Of a DNA stretch of 64,000 nucleotides, positions 46,783 through 55,165 are shown piece after piece. The notes under the pieces were generated by a model that saw only the letters and a list, made by a program, of their open reading frames with translations, was not told where the DNA came from and ran no database searches. Positions within the stretch are counted from its first letter, which is position 1, and the number at the start of each line of letters is the position of its first letter. The translations under genes and the position numbers were made by a program. This DNA comes from JAKOWB01 sp038363005 (GTDB taxonomy: Bacteria; Pseudomonadota; Alphaproteobacteria; Kiloniellales; JACOMY01). Location: assembly GCA_038363005.1 (NCBI GenBank), contig JBBQBI010000018.1:1-64000 (forward strand), written 5' to 3'.

Positions 46783-47264
46783 GCGTCACCATTCGCCCCT
46801 GGGCGCCGGCCGACCGCGACGCCGTGCCGGCGCTGATCCTGCCGATCCAGACTGCCGAGTTCGGCCTGCCGGCGACGCTGGAGGCGCAGCCCGACCTGCT
46901 CGACCCGCCCGGCGTCTATCGCCAGGGCGGGGGCGAGTTCTGGGTGGCCGAGGCCGCCGGGCAGATCGTCGGCACCGTTGCGCTGCTCGACCTCGGCCAG
47001 CGCGAGACCACGCTGCGCAAGATGTTCGTGCGCGCCGACTGGCGCGGCGGCGAGGCCAAATTGGGCCAGTGCCTGCTCGACACCGCTATCGCCCATGCCC
47101 GCGCCCAGGACTTCCGGGCCATCACGCTGGGCACCACCGAGGCCTTCAAGGCGGCGCACCGCTTCTACGAGCGCAACGGCTTCCTGCGGATTGAACGCGA
47201 AGCGCTGCCGGCGGGCTTCCCGGTCTTCGCGCTGGACAAGCGCTTCTACCGGCTGGCGCTCTAG
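46779..47264 (+). CDS. GNAT family N-acetyltransferase
   Basis: A 161-residue GNAT protein: N-terminal VTIRPWAPADRDAVPALI, EFWVAEAAGQIVGTVALLDL, the acetyl-CoA pyrophosphate loop VRADWRGGEAKLGQCLL (a modified R/QXXGXG/A) and FYERNGFLRI. It is the third gene of the oxygenase-oxygenase-GNAT operon. Whether it modifies the same substrate is unknown. Confidence 0.8.
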   Translation: MSVTIRPWAPADRDAVPALILPIQTAEFGLPATLEAQPDLLDPPGVYRQGGGEFWVAEAAGQIVGTVALLDLGQRETTLRKMFVRADWRGGEAKLGQCLLDTAIAHARAQDFRAITLGTTEAFKAAHRFYERNGFLRIEREALPAGFPVFALDKRFYRLAL

Positions 47265-47268
47265 GCAC

Positions 47269-48183
47269 TCAGCCGTCGTGGCCCAGGCGGTTGCCCTGGC
47301 TCAGCTCTTCCTTCACCTGGGCATAGACGATCAGGCCGAAGAGGAAGCTACCGCCGACCACGTTGCCCAGGAAGACCGGCACGCCGAAGCGCCACAGGAA
47401 ATCGCCAAAGCTCAGCTCGCCGGCCAGCAGCAGCAGCAGCGCCTCGACCCCGCCGGCGACGATGTGCGTCAGGTCGCCGATGGCGATGACCCAGGTGACC
47501 AGCACGATGACCCAGACGCTGCCGCCCTGCGCGCTGGGCAGCAGCCAGACCAGCGAGGCCATGAGGAAGCCGGCGGCGATCGCCTTGACGAACATGGCGA
47601 GCCAGTCGTTCGCCATCATCTCGCGGCCGATGGCGCGCATGGCCTCCAGGGTCTCGCCCTCGACCACGCCGCTGAAGCTCCAGAAGCTGGCGAAGACCAG
47701 GGCACCCGCCAGGTTCGCCGCCGCCACCAGCAGCCAGAGGCGCAGCACGGCAAAGAGCGTGGCGCGGCTGGGGTCCGCGGTCAGCGGCAGGATCGCGGTC
47801 AGCGTATTCTCGGTGAAGAGCTGGTGGCGCGACAGGATCACCACCACGAAGCCGACGCAGTAGCCCAGGTTCTCCACCAGGAAGCGCCAGGGCGCGTCGG
47901 GCAGGTGCTGGTGCAGGATCGCCTCGACCAGCACCGACAGGCCGATCAGCATGCCGGCCGCCAGCCCCGACCACCAGAGCGCCGTGGCCGGCCGCGACAG
48001 CTCGCGCAGGCCCTCCTGCCGCACCACCTGGTAGACGAAGGGCGCCGGCAGCCAGCCGTGCTCCTCGACCTCCTCCAACTCGGACTTGGTCAGGTCGCTC
48101 TCGACCTGCGGCGCCGCCTTGGCTGAATTCTTGGCACGCTTGGCGGCCGGCCGGGCCCGTGCGGCGGTCTTGCGTCCGGTCAT
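47269..48183 (-). CDS. Formate/nitrite transporter (FNT) family protein
   Basis: A 304-residue membrane protein of the FocA/NirC/YfdC group. A basic N-terminal tail of about 30 residues (GRKTAARARPAAKRAKNSAK) precedes six helices. FTENTLTAILPL and GDLTHIVAGGVEALLLLLAGE match the YfdC-like branch. ATG at 48183 has AGGGGAAG upstream. The substrate could be formate, nitrite or another small anion. A GGAAC-N17-CGCT pattern upstream on its strand (48253-48228) resembles an EcfG-type promoter with one mismatch. Confidence 0.82.
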   Translation of the reverse strand: MTGRKTAARARPAAKRAKNSAKAAPQVESDLTKSELEEVEEHGWLPAPFVYQVVRQEGLRELSRPATALWWSGLAAGMLIGLSVLVEAILHQHLPDAPWRFLVENLGYCVGFVVVILSRHQLFTENTLTAILPLTADPSRATLFAVLRLWLLVAAANLAGALVFASFWSFSGVVEGETLEAMRAIGREMMANDWLAMFVKAIAAGFLMASLVWLLPSAQGGSVWVIVLVTWVIAIGDLTHIVAGGVEALLLLLAGELSFGDFLWRFGVPVFLGNVVGGSFLFGLIVYAQVKEELSQGNRLGHDG

Positions 48184-48313
48184 AGCTTCCCCTGTGCGGC
48201 GGCCCGTCGGGCAGGCCCTGCTGTGACAGCGCCCGGGCGGCGGCAAAGGTTCCGTAACGCCCTGCCCTTCGCGGCGCCGCTTCGCTACTCTGCGGCCCGC
48301 GACTCCTGGCCGT

Positions 48314-48400
48314 GCCCGCTTGGCGGAACTGGCAGACGCACGGGACTTAAAATCCCGAGGCCGCAAGGCCGTGCCGGTTCGAGTCCGGCAGCGGGCACCA
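48314..48400 (+). tRNA. tRNA-Leu (anticodon UAA)
   Basis: Acceptor arms GCCCGCT (48314-48320) and AGCGGGC (48390-48396) pair fully, followed by A and an encoded CCA. The D-arm region is GGCGGAACTGGCAGACGC. The anticodon stem CGGGA/TCCCG encloses CTTAAAA, anticodon TAA. A class II variable arm and a GGTTCGAGTCC T-arm follow. All features match tRNA-Leu reading UUA. Confidence 0.93.
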
Positions 48401-48661
48401 GGAGGGCATCCAGCGCCAGTCATTGAACTCGGTTATCGCTGCGCCGCTTTGTCGGTCCGGCAGCCAAGCAAGGGCATCAAGTCAGGAACTATCATCAGGC
48501 TCGGGCGCTATAGCTACGACGGTCAGTGTGTCTCGGGCCGGGCCCCGCCATGGCCCAAGTGACCGCTGGGAAACACACTGGCCCAGGTCAGACACAGCAA
48601 TCGACCTCCCCCCTTTTCGGCATCGACGCGCTGGGCGGAGGCTCGAGAAGGGAAGCCAGTC

Positions 48662-49009
48662 ATGCAAATTCAGGTCAACACCGACGAAAACGTGCAGGGT
48701 AGCGAGGAGCTGTCCGCCCGGGTTTCGACCGAGATCCACAGCCGTCTGGACCGCTTCAGTCAGCACATCACCCGGATCGAAGTGCACCTCAGCGATGAGG
48801 ACGCGGACAAGTCCGGTGGCTCCGACAAGCGTTGCCTCATCGAGGCCCGCCTGGAGGGCCGCCAGCCGCAAGCGGCCAGCGACCAGGCCGACACGCTTGA
48901 AGGGGCCTATTCGGGCGCCGCCAAGAAGCTGCAACGCGCTTTGGAGACGACCCTCGGCAAACTCAATCACGTGAAGGGCGGCGACACCATACGGACCGGC
49001 AGTCTGTAG
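48662..49009 (+). CDS. HPF/RaiA family ribosome-associated protein
   Basis: A 115-residue short HPF/RaiA-like protein (MQIQVNTDENVQGSEELSAR, the helix-strand pattern RLDRFSQHITRIEVHLSDE, and KRCLIEARLEGR). It lacks the long C-terminal dimerisation domain. Family members bind the 30S subunit during stress or stationary phase; YfiA-type identity is not certain here because the second helix is atypical. A GGAAC-N16-CGCT motif at 48485-48509, 153 bp upstream, could be a weak EcfG-type promoter. Confidence 0.75.
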   Translation: MQIQVNTDENVQGSEELSARVSTEIHSRLDRFSQHITRIEVHLSDEDADKSGGSDKRCLIEARLEGRQPQAASDQADTLEGAYSGAAKKLQRALETTLGKLNHVKGGDTIRTGSL

Positions 49010-49041
49010 GCAAAGTCAACCAACCAAGGAGACTTAGACTC

Positions 49042-49269
49042 ATGGTCGAGAAACAACCGAAGACGCCAGCCGCGACGACTTCTCCCAAGCACAGTGTGGG
49101 CAAGCCCTCCGACAGTTCGCCCAAGCCCGTCGCCGTCGATCGACCTGGCTTCGATCTCGGCGGTTCGACTGGCAAGACGAGCGCGGGAACGGGTCTGGGC
49201 CTCGGCAAGGATGCATTTGATGATCGCCGCGATCGCAGCCTGCCGGGGCGCCGCGGGAAACACTCCTAG
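49042..49269 (+). CDS. Small disordered protein (75 aa), unknown
   Basis: ATG at 49042 is preceded by AAGGAG (about 12 nt). The 75-residue product is rich in Lys, Pro, Ser, Thr and Gly (EKQPKTPAATTSPKHSVGK; STGKTSAGTGLGLGKDAF) with no predicted helix or membrane segment. It follows the HPF-like gene by 32 bp and could be a stress protein made from the same transcript. I do not recognise the family. Confidence 0.55.
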   Translation: MVEKQPKTPAATTSPKHSVGKPSDSSPKPVAVDRPGFDLGGSTGKTSAGTGLGLGKDAFDDRRDRSLPGRRGKHS

Positions 49270-49429
49270 AGGCTAGCCATCTGTCGACTCATTTTGGGGA
49301 GAACTGTGCCTAGACGGCCCCAGGTCATGCGGGCAGCGGCACCCGAAAGCGAGGTGCCAGCCGGTCGATGCCGTTGACGAAGCCGCCGGGCATCCGGATG
49401 CTCGCAGTCGGCTTCGGCGAGGAGGGCAC

Positions 49430-50275
49430 GTGACGGCCACGACCATCGGACACAATGTCGACCTGGCAGAACGCGCCTATCGCATCCGCCGGCACGCGCT
49501 GCGCATGGCGGCGGTGCAGGGCCAGGGCTACATCGGGCAGGCCCTCGACATCGCCGACGTGCTGTCGGTGGCCTACTTCCACGCCCTGCGCTACCGGCCG
49601 GAGGAGCCGGCGTGGGAGGGGCGGGACCGCTTCCTGCTGTCCAATGGGCACTATGCCATCGCGCTCTACGCCGCCCTGATCGAGGCCGGCGTGCTGCCGG
49701 AAGACGAGCTGGAGAGCTACGGCAGCGACGACAGCCGCCTGCCGATGTCGGGCATGGCGACCTATACGCCGGGGATGGAGATGTCCGGCGGCTCGCTCGG
49801 CCTCGGCCTCTCGATCGCCGTCGGCCGCTGCCTCGGCCTCCGGCGCAAGGGCTCCGACGCCTTCGTCTACACGCTCTTCTCCGATGGCGAGCTGGACGAG
49901 GGCTCGGTCTGGGAGGCGGCGATGAGCGCCGCGCACTGGAAGCTTGATCGCCTCATCGCCATCGTCGACGTGAACCGGCAGCAGGCCGACGGCCCCTCCG
50001 GCCAGGTCATGGCCTTCGAGCCGCTGGCGGCGAAGTTCGAGGCCTTCGGCTGGCACACGCAGCGCATCGACGGCAACGACATCGGCGCGGTGCGCGAGGC
50101 CTTCGATCGCGCGCGCGACCTGGCGGAGCCCAAGCCCCGGCTGATCATCTGCGACACGCTGATGGGCAAGGGCGTGCCCTTCCTGGAGGCGCGGGAGAAA
50201 ACCCACTTCATTCGCGTCGAGCCGGAGGAGTGGGACCAGGCACTGGCCGCGCTCGACGCCGGGAGGCCACGATGA
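49430..50275 (+). CDS. Transketolase N-terminal subunit
   Basis: ThDP-binding half of a split transketolase, 281 residues. RFLLSNGHYAIALYAAL, PGMEMSGGSLGLGLSIAVG and SDGELDEGSVWEAAMSAAHW (GDG-type ThDP motif) followed by IAIVDVNRQQADG. GTG start at 49430 with GGAGGG 5 nt upstream. Its ATGA overlap with the C-terminal subunit shows coupled synthesis. Split transketolases occur in sugar and C3/C5 catabolic gene sets; here the neighbour is a hydroxyacid dehydrogenase. Confidence 0.88.
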   Translation: MTATTIGHNVDLAERAYRIRRHALRMAAVQGQGYIGQALDIADVLSVAYFHALRYRPEEPAWEGRDRFLLSNGHYAIALYAALIEAGVLPEDELESYGSDDSRLPMSGMATYTPGMEMSGGSLGLGLSIAVGRCLGLRRKGSDAFVYTLFSDGELDEGSVWEAAMSAAHWKLDRLIAIVDVNRQQADGPSGQVMAFEPLAAKFEAFGWHTQRIDGNDIGAVREAFDRARDLAEPKPRLIICDTLMGKGVPFLEAREKTHFIRVEPEEWDQALAALDAGRPR

Positions 50276-51264
50276 GCGCCAAGCCCCCGGCACGAGCCCG
50301 GACCTCGGCGATGATCGCCTCGATCGCCACCGAGGGGCAGCGCACCAAGATGGCGCCCTTCGGCCATGCGCTGGTGGAGCTGGCCGCACAGCGACCAGAG
50401 ATCGTCGGCATGACCGCCGACCTCGGCAAGTACACCGACCTGCACATCTTCGCCCAGGCCTTCCCCGACCGCTTCTACCAGATGGGCATGGCCGAGCAGC
50501 TGCTGTTTGGCGCCGCCGCCGGCATGGCGCGCGAGGGCGCCCTGCCCTTCGCCACCACCTATGCCGTCTTCGCGTCGCGGCGGGCCTTCGACTTCATTCA
50601 CCAGACGATCGCCGAGGAGAACCTCGACGTGAAGATCGTCTGTGCCCTGCCGGGGCTGACCTCCGGCTACGGGCCGAGCCACCAGGCGACGGAAGACCTG
50701 GCGCACTTCCGCGCGGCGCCGAACCTGACGGTGATCGACCCCTGCGATGCGCTGGAGATCGAGCAGGCGGTGCCGGCCATCGCTGCGCACAAGGGGCCGG
50801 TCTACATGCGCCTGCTGCGCGGCCGCGTGCCGCTGGTGCTGGACGAGTACGGCTACCGCTTTCAGATCGGCCGGGCGCAGCTGCTGCGCGACGGGCCCGA
50901 GGTGCTGATCATCTCCTCCGGCCTGATGACGCTGCACGCGCTGGAAGCCGCCAAGGCGCTGGAGGGCGACCGCGTCGGCGCCGCCGTCCTGCACGTGCCC
51001 ACGGTCAAGCCGCTCGACACCGCGACCTTGCTGGCCGAGGCCGGGCGCGGCGGGCGCCTGGTGGTGGTGGCGGAAAACCATTCGACCATCGGCGGCCTGG
51101 GCGAGGCGGTGGCGGCGCTGCTGCTGGAGGCCGGCGTGACGCCGACCTTTCGCCGCATCGCCCTGCCCGATGCCTTCCTGGACGCCGGCGCCCTGCCGAC
51201 GCTGCACGAGCGCTACGGCATCTCGGCGGCGGCCGTCGCCGCCCGCATCAAGGCCTGGCTCTAG
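50272..51264 (+). CDS. Transketolase C-terminal subunit
   Basis: A 330-residue partner with the pyrimidine-binding domain. TADLGKYTDLHIFAQAFPDR, the catalytic Glu in YQMGMAEQLLFGAAAGMA, and C-terminal EVLIISSGLMTLHALEAA with VVAENHSTIGGLGEAV. ATG at 50272 is preferred to 50230 because of the overlap with the N-subunit stop. Substrates of this split enzyme are unknown. Confidence 0.88.
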   Translation: MSAKPPARARTSAMIASIATEGQRTKMAPFGHALVELAAQRPEIVGMTADLGKYTDLHIFAQAFPDRFYQMGMAEQLLFGAAAGMAREGALPFATTYAVFASRRAFDFIHQTIAEENLDVKIVCALPGLTSGYGPSHQATEDLAHFRAAPNLTVIDPCDALEIEQAVPAIAAHKGPVYMRLLRGRVPLVLDEYGYRFQIGRAQLLRDGPEVLIISSGLMTLHALEAAKALEGDRVGAAVLHVPTVKPLDTATLLAEAGRGGRLVVVAENHSTIGGLGEAVAALLLEAGVTPTFRRIALPDAFLDAGALPTLHERYGISAAAVAARIKAWL

Positions 51265-51279
51265 GAGGTTTCCGGCAGC

Positions 51280-52161
51280 ATGCGCACCATCGGCTTTATC
51301 GGGCTGGGCTCCATGGGCCTGCCCATGACACGGAACCTGCTGGCCAAGGGTTTCCAGGTGCAGGGCTACGACCTGCGCCCGGAGGCCGGCGCCGCGCTGA
51401 CCGCGGCCGGCGGCAGCGCGGCGGCGACAGCCAGCGCTGCGGCCGAGGGCGCCGAGGCCCTGGTGCTGATGGTGGTGAACGCCGAGCAGGCGGAGGCCGC
51501 GCTCTTCGCCGGCGGGGCGCTGGAGGCGCTGCCGCCGGGGGCGCTCGTCGTGCTCATGGCCACCTGCCCGCCAGGCACGGCGGCGGCGCTGGCCGCGCGC
51601 GTGGAGGCCACAGGGCGACGCTTCCTCGACGCGCCGGTGTCCGGTGGCGTGGTCGGGGCCAAGGCGGCCAGCCTGACCATCATGGCTGCCGGCCCGCAGG
51701 CAGCCTTCGAAGCGGCGCGTGAGCTGCTGGCGGCGCTCGGCAGCCGGGTCTTCCACGTCGGCGAAGTCCCCGGCCAGGGAGCCATGGTCAAGACCGTCAA
51801 CCAGCTGCTCTGCGGCGTGCACATCGCCGTGCTTGCCGAGGCCTTCGCCCTGGCGGAGAAGGCAGGCGTCGCCCTGCCGGTCCTGCTGGAGATCATGTCC
51901 GGTTCCTCGGCGGCGAGCTGGATGCTGACCGACCGGGGGCCGCGCATGGCCGGCCTCGACCCCGGCTTCACCAGCGCGGTCGACATCTTCGTCAAGGACC
52001 TCGGCATCGTGCTGGAAGCCGGGCGCGAGGCCAAGGCGGCGCTGCCGCTGTCCGCCATCGCGCACCAGCTCTTCCTCGCCGCCTCCGGGCGCGGCGAGGG
52101 CGCCGCCGACGACAGCCAGGTGATCCGCAGCTATCGCCTGCTGAACGGCACGGCCGACTGA
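51280..52161 (+). CDS. NAD(P)-dependent beta-hydroxyacid dehydrogenase (HIBADH family)
   Basis: A 293-residue dehydrogenase: GFIGLGSMGLPMTRNLLAKGF (NAD loop GLGXMG), DAPVSGGVVGAKAASLTIMA substrate motif, catalytic Lys in GQGAMVKTVNQLL, and FVKDLGIVLE. Candidates are 3-hydroxyisobutyrate dehydrogenase or tartronate semialdehyde reductase. It follows the transketolase pair by 15 bp. With the transketolase this may handle a C3-C5 hydroxy compound. Confidence 0.85.
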   Translation: MRTIGFIGLGSMGLPMTRNLLAKGFQVQGYDLRPEAGAALTAAGGSAAATASAAAEGAEALVLMVVNAEQAEAALFAGGALEALPPGALVVLMATCPPGTAAALAARVEATGRRFLDAPVSGGVVGAKAASLTIMAAGPQAAFEAARELLAALGSRVFHVGEVPGQGAMVKTVNQLLCGVHIAVLAEAFALAEKAGVALPVLLEIMSGSSAASWMLTDRGPRMAGLDPGFTSAVDIFVKDLGIVLEAGREAKAALPLSAIAHQLFLAASGRGEGAADDSQVIRSYRLLNGTAD

Positions 52162-52168
52162 CCGCGCG

Positions 52169-54490
52169 CTACTCCGCCGCCGCGCTGCCTGCCACCGGCG
52201 GCTCGAAGGCCTGGATCGGCGGCAGGTTGCCGGTGAAGCGCTCGACCTCGACGGTGGTGAGCTGGCCACTGCAGGCCTGCGCCAGGCGCGAGGTGCCGAT
52301 GTCGCGCGTCAGCACGTTGGGATTGCCGTGCACGCAGAGCGGCTTCTCCGCTTTCGGATCGTCGGGATCGTACCAGGCGCCGGTCGGCAGCTGCACCACG
52401 CCCCGCAGGATGCCGTCGCTCAAGGTCGCGGTGGCCAGGCAGGCGCCGCGCGCATTGTGCAGCCGCACGATGTCGCCCTCGGCGATGCCGCGCGCCACGG
52501 CGTCGGCAGGATGGATGCGCAGCACCTCGCGGCCGCGCCGCTTCCCGTCGTCGCTATGGCCGCCGAAGTCGAGCTGGCTGTGCAGCCGCGTCGCCGGCTG
52601 GTTGGACACCAGGTGCAGCGGATGGCCCGCCGCCGGGGCATCGGTCGGCGCGATCCAGGCAGGGTGACCCGGGCAGTCGTCGTAGCCGAAGCCGGCAATG
52701 GTCGCCGAGGCGATCTGGAGCTTCCCGCTCGGCGTCGGCAGCGGGTTCGCCAACGGGTCGTCGCGGAAGCGCCGCATCAGACCGCCGTCGTCGGGATGCT
52801 GCGGCAGCAGCAGCTCGCCAGCCTGCCAAAAGCTCTCGAAATCCGGCGCCGGGTCGCCACGCTCGCGCAGCGCGGCCTGCGTGCCCTCGTACATCCACTC
52901 GAGCCACTGGCGCGGGCTGCGCCCCTCGGTGAAGGCTCCCTCCTTGCCCAGCCGCCGGGCCAGTTCGGTGAAGATCGCATAGTCGTCGCGCGCCTCGCCG
53001 AAAGGCTGGGCCACCTGGTGCATCGCCACCATCAGCGGGTCGGTCGAGGTGGCAGCGATATCCTCGCGCTCCAGCGTCATGGTGCAGGGCAGCACGATGT
53101 CGGCGTGCCGCGCCGTGGCGGTCCAGGCGAAGTCCTGCACGATCAGTGTCTCGGCCCGGCCGAAGGCGCGACGCAGGCGGTTCAGGTCCTGGTGGTGGTG
53201 AAAGGGATTGCCGCCCACCCAGTAGACCAGCTTCACGTCGGGATAAGTCAGGCGCCGGCCGTTGTAGTCGAAGGGCTCGCCCGGGTGCAGCAGCATGTCG
53301 GCGATGCGCGCCACCGGGATGAAGGCCTCGACGGGATTGTCGCCCTGCGGCAGCGCCCGGATCGGCACCGCCGTGGCGCGCCGGCCATAGTGCGCCAGCG
53401 TGCCCAGCGCATAGGCATAGCCGCCGCCCGGCAGGCCCATCTGTCCCAGCATGGCCGCCAGCACCAGGGCCATCCACACCGGCTGCTCGCCGTGCTCGGC
53501 GCGCTGCAGCGCGTGCGCCACCACAATTAGGCTGCGCTTGCCCACTAGGCTGCGGGCCAGCGTGCGGATCGCCTCGGCCGGCTGGCCGCAAAGCGGCGCC
53601 GCCCAGGCCGCGTCTTTCGGCTGGCCGTCGTCGCGCCCCATCAAGTAGCGCTCGAAAACCGGCCAACCTTCGCAAAAGCGATCGATGAAGGCCTGATCCT
53701 GCAGCCCTTCACTAACCAGGGTATGCGCCAGGCCCAGCATCAGCGCGACGTCGCTGCCCGGCGTCACCGGCAGCCATTCGGCCTTGGACTCCGGCGGCAG
53801 GTCGCTCTTGAGCGGGCTGACGCAGACGAAGCGACAGCCGCGCGCCGCCGCGCGCTGCATGGCGCCCGGTTCGACGTGCTGGCTGACGCCGCCGCCACCG
53901 ACCATGGAGTTCCTCACCGCCATGCCGCCAAAGGCCAACAGCACCTCGGTGTCCTGCTCGATCTGCGCCCAGGTGACGGCGCGGCGGTTTACCTGCTCCG
54001 GCGGGCCAACGATGTGCGGCAGGATCACCTCGGCCGCGCCGGCGCTGTAGCTATTGACCGAGCGCACGTAGCCGCCGACCGCCAGGTTGAGGAAACGGTG
54101 CAGCTGGCTCTGCGCGTGGTGGAAGCGCCCGGCGCTGGCCCAACCGTAAGAGCCACCGAAGATGCCCTCCAGCCCGCGCTCGCCGCGCACTCGCGCCAGC
54201 TCGCCGGCGACCAAATCCAGCGCCTTGTCCCAGGAGACCGCGACGAAATCCTCGCGCCCGCGCCCTGCGTCGGCGCCCGGCCCGCGCTCCAGCCAACCAC
54301 GCCGCACCATGGGCTGGGCGATGCGCGCGCGGTGGCGCAGGGCGCCGGGGAAGTTCTGCAGCATGGGGCTGGGCGCCGGGTCACCCGGATGCGGTTCGAC
54401 CACCAGCGCCCCATTGCGCCAACCGGCGCGGAACACGCCCCAGTGCGCGGCGTGGGGATGCATCTCGGAGTCTGGCTTGTCATCGGCCAT
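52169..54490 (-). CDS. Molybdopterin oxidoreductase, BisC/TorA/DMSO reductase family
   Basis: A 773-residue bis-MGD molybdoenzyme. The N-terminus (MADDKPDSEMHPHAAHWG) has no Tat signal, unlike TorA, so it should be cytoplasmic as is BisC. GGSYGWASAGRFHHAQSQLH and VNSYSAGAAEVILPHIVG carry the Ser that ligands molybdenum; no [4Fe-4S] Cys motif is present. C-terminal molydopterin-binding region includes VVQLPTGAWYDPD. Reduces S- or N-oxides such as methionine sulfoxide or biotin sulfoxide, substrate unproven. ATG at 54490 preferred to 54553. Confidence 0.87.
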   Translation of the reverse strand: MADDKPDSEMHPHAAHWGVFRAGWRNGALVVEPHPGDPAPSPMLQNFPGALRHRARIAQPMVRRGWLERGPGADAGRGREDFVAVSWDKALDLVAGELARVRGERGLEGIFGGSYGWASAGRFHHAQSQLHRFLNLAVGGYVRSVNSYSAGAAEVILPHIVGPPEQVNRRAVTWAQIEQDTEVLLAFGGMAVRNSMVGGGGVSQHVEPGAMQRAAARGCRFVCVSPLKSDLPPESKAEWLPVTPGSDVALMLGLAHTLVSEGLQDQAFIDRFCEGWPVFERYLMGRDDGQPKDAAWAAPLCGQPAEAIRTLARSLVGKRSLIVVAHALQRAEHGEQPVWMALVLAAMLGQMGLPGGGYAYALGTLAHYGRRATAVPIRALPQGDNPVEAFIPVARIADMLLHPGEPFDYNGRRLTYPDVKLVYWVGGNPFHHHQDLNRLRRAFGRAETLIVQDFAWTATARHADIVLPCTMTLEREDIAATSTDPLMVAMHQVAQPFGEARDDYAIFTELARRLGKEGAFTEGRSPRQWLEWMYEGTQAALRERGDPAPDFESFWQAGELLLPQHPDDGGLMRRFRDDPLANPLPTPSGKLQIASATIAGFGYDDCPGHPAWIAPTDAPAAGHPLHLVSNQPATRLHSQLDFGGHSDDGKRRGREVLRIHPADAVARGIAEGDIVRLHNARGACLATATLSDGILRGVVQLPTGAWYDPDDPKAEKPLCVHGNPNVLTRDIGTSRLAQACSGQLTTVEVERFTGNLPPIQAFEPPVAGSAAAE

Positions 54491-54597
54491 GGGGAACCTC
54501 GGATCGGCTCGCGGGCGGGCGCGCACTCTAACGACCCGCTCCGTCTCGGTCACGCGCTGGCAAATCGCCTACCGCCACTTGCCCGATAGGGTGCGAA

Positions 54598-54822
54598 TTG
54601 CCCGTCGCCTTCAACATCGGCCGGAACCTCGACGAGCTGCGCGAAGCCAAGGCAAAGCTCGAGGCGGCGGGCATCGCGCTCGTTCCCTTCGACCATGAGG
54701 TGACCAAGTCGCTCTACTTCCAGGACCCCGACGGCAATGGCGTGGAGCTCTACATCGATGCGTCCGACGCCTGGCGCGGGGAACCACAGCGCGTCGCCCA
54801 AGGGCAGCCGATGGAGCTCTGA
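54598..54822 (+). pseudogene. C-terminal remnant of a VOC (glyoxalase-fold) gene
   Basis: The frame from about 54532 encodes only the last half of a VOC-family protein: AFNIGRNLDELREAKAKLEA, SLYFQDPDGNGVELYIDAS and DAWRGEPQRVAQGQPMEL, including the metal Glu in NGVELY. The first roughly 70 residues and their metal His are missing; the frame meets a TAA at 54529. No good start codon exists (TTG at 54598). A deletion took the 5' part, possibly when the divergent molybdoenzyme gene came next to it. Confidence 0.7.
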
Positions 54823-55165
54823 GCCAGCAATCGACGACCACTGCGAAGGGCCTGCGACATGGCGGCGCAAGGTGAGGCAGCCTGACGCAGCCGCGCCGCG
54901 CTTGTCCTATCAAGTAGACCAGCGGCAAACCACACGTCGGTAGAAATTGAATCTCCGGTTCAGTGGGTTGGCCTGCTGTTTGGCAAGCACTCAAGAGTCA
55001 TTCCCAACTGCCGTCAGCTGGCCGTCAGCTTGCACTCAATTGCCGCTCGTCTTGTAGGCATCTGATCCGAGTCACATCCTTTCAACAGCGCGTTGCTTGC
55101 CCCTCGTCACGAAGCAACCCGCTGCCGAGCCGCAGTCGCGGAAGAATTCAATCAGGGAGAAACCC
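54823..55165. other. Intergenic region without recognised features
   Basis: 343 bp between the VOC remnant and the cupredoxin gene, noticeably less GC-rich than its surroundings. I see no convincing coding frame, tRNA or repeat. It presumably holds the cupredoxin promoter, but no -35/-10 pair stands out. It may include decayed sequence of the VOC locus. Confidence 0.5.

Noticed and set aside
49325..50389. 354-aa minus-strand frame opposite the transketolase N-subunit
   Set aside because: Antisense to clear ThDP motifs; no recognisable domain.
54900..54990. Possible tRNA remnant or attachment site in the low-GC gap before the cupredoxin gene
   Set aside because: A short T-arm-like string is present, but no acceptor or anticodon stem can be drawn and no integrase is nearby.
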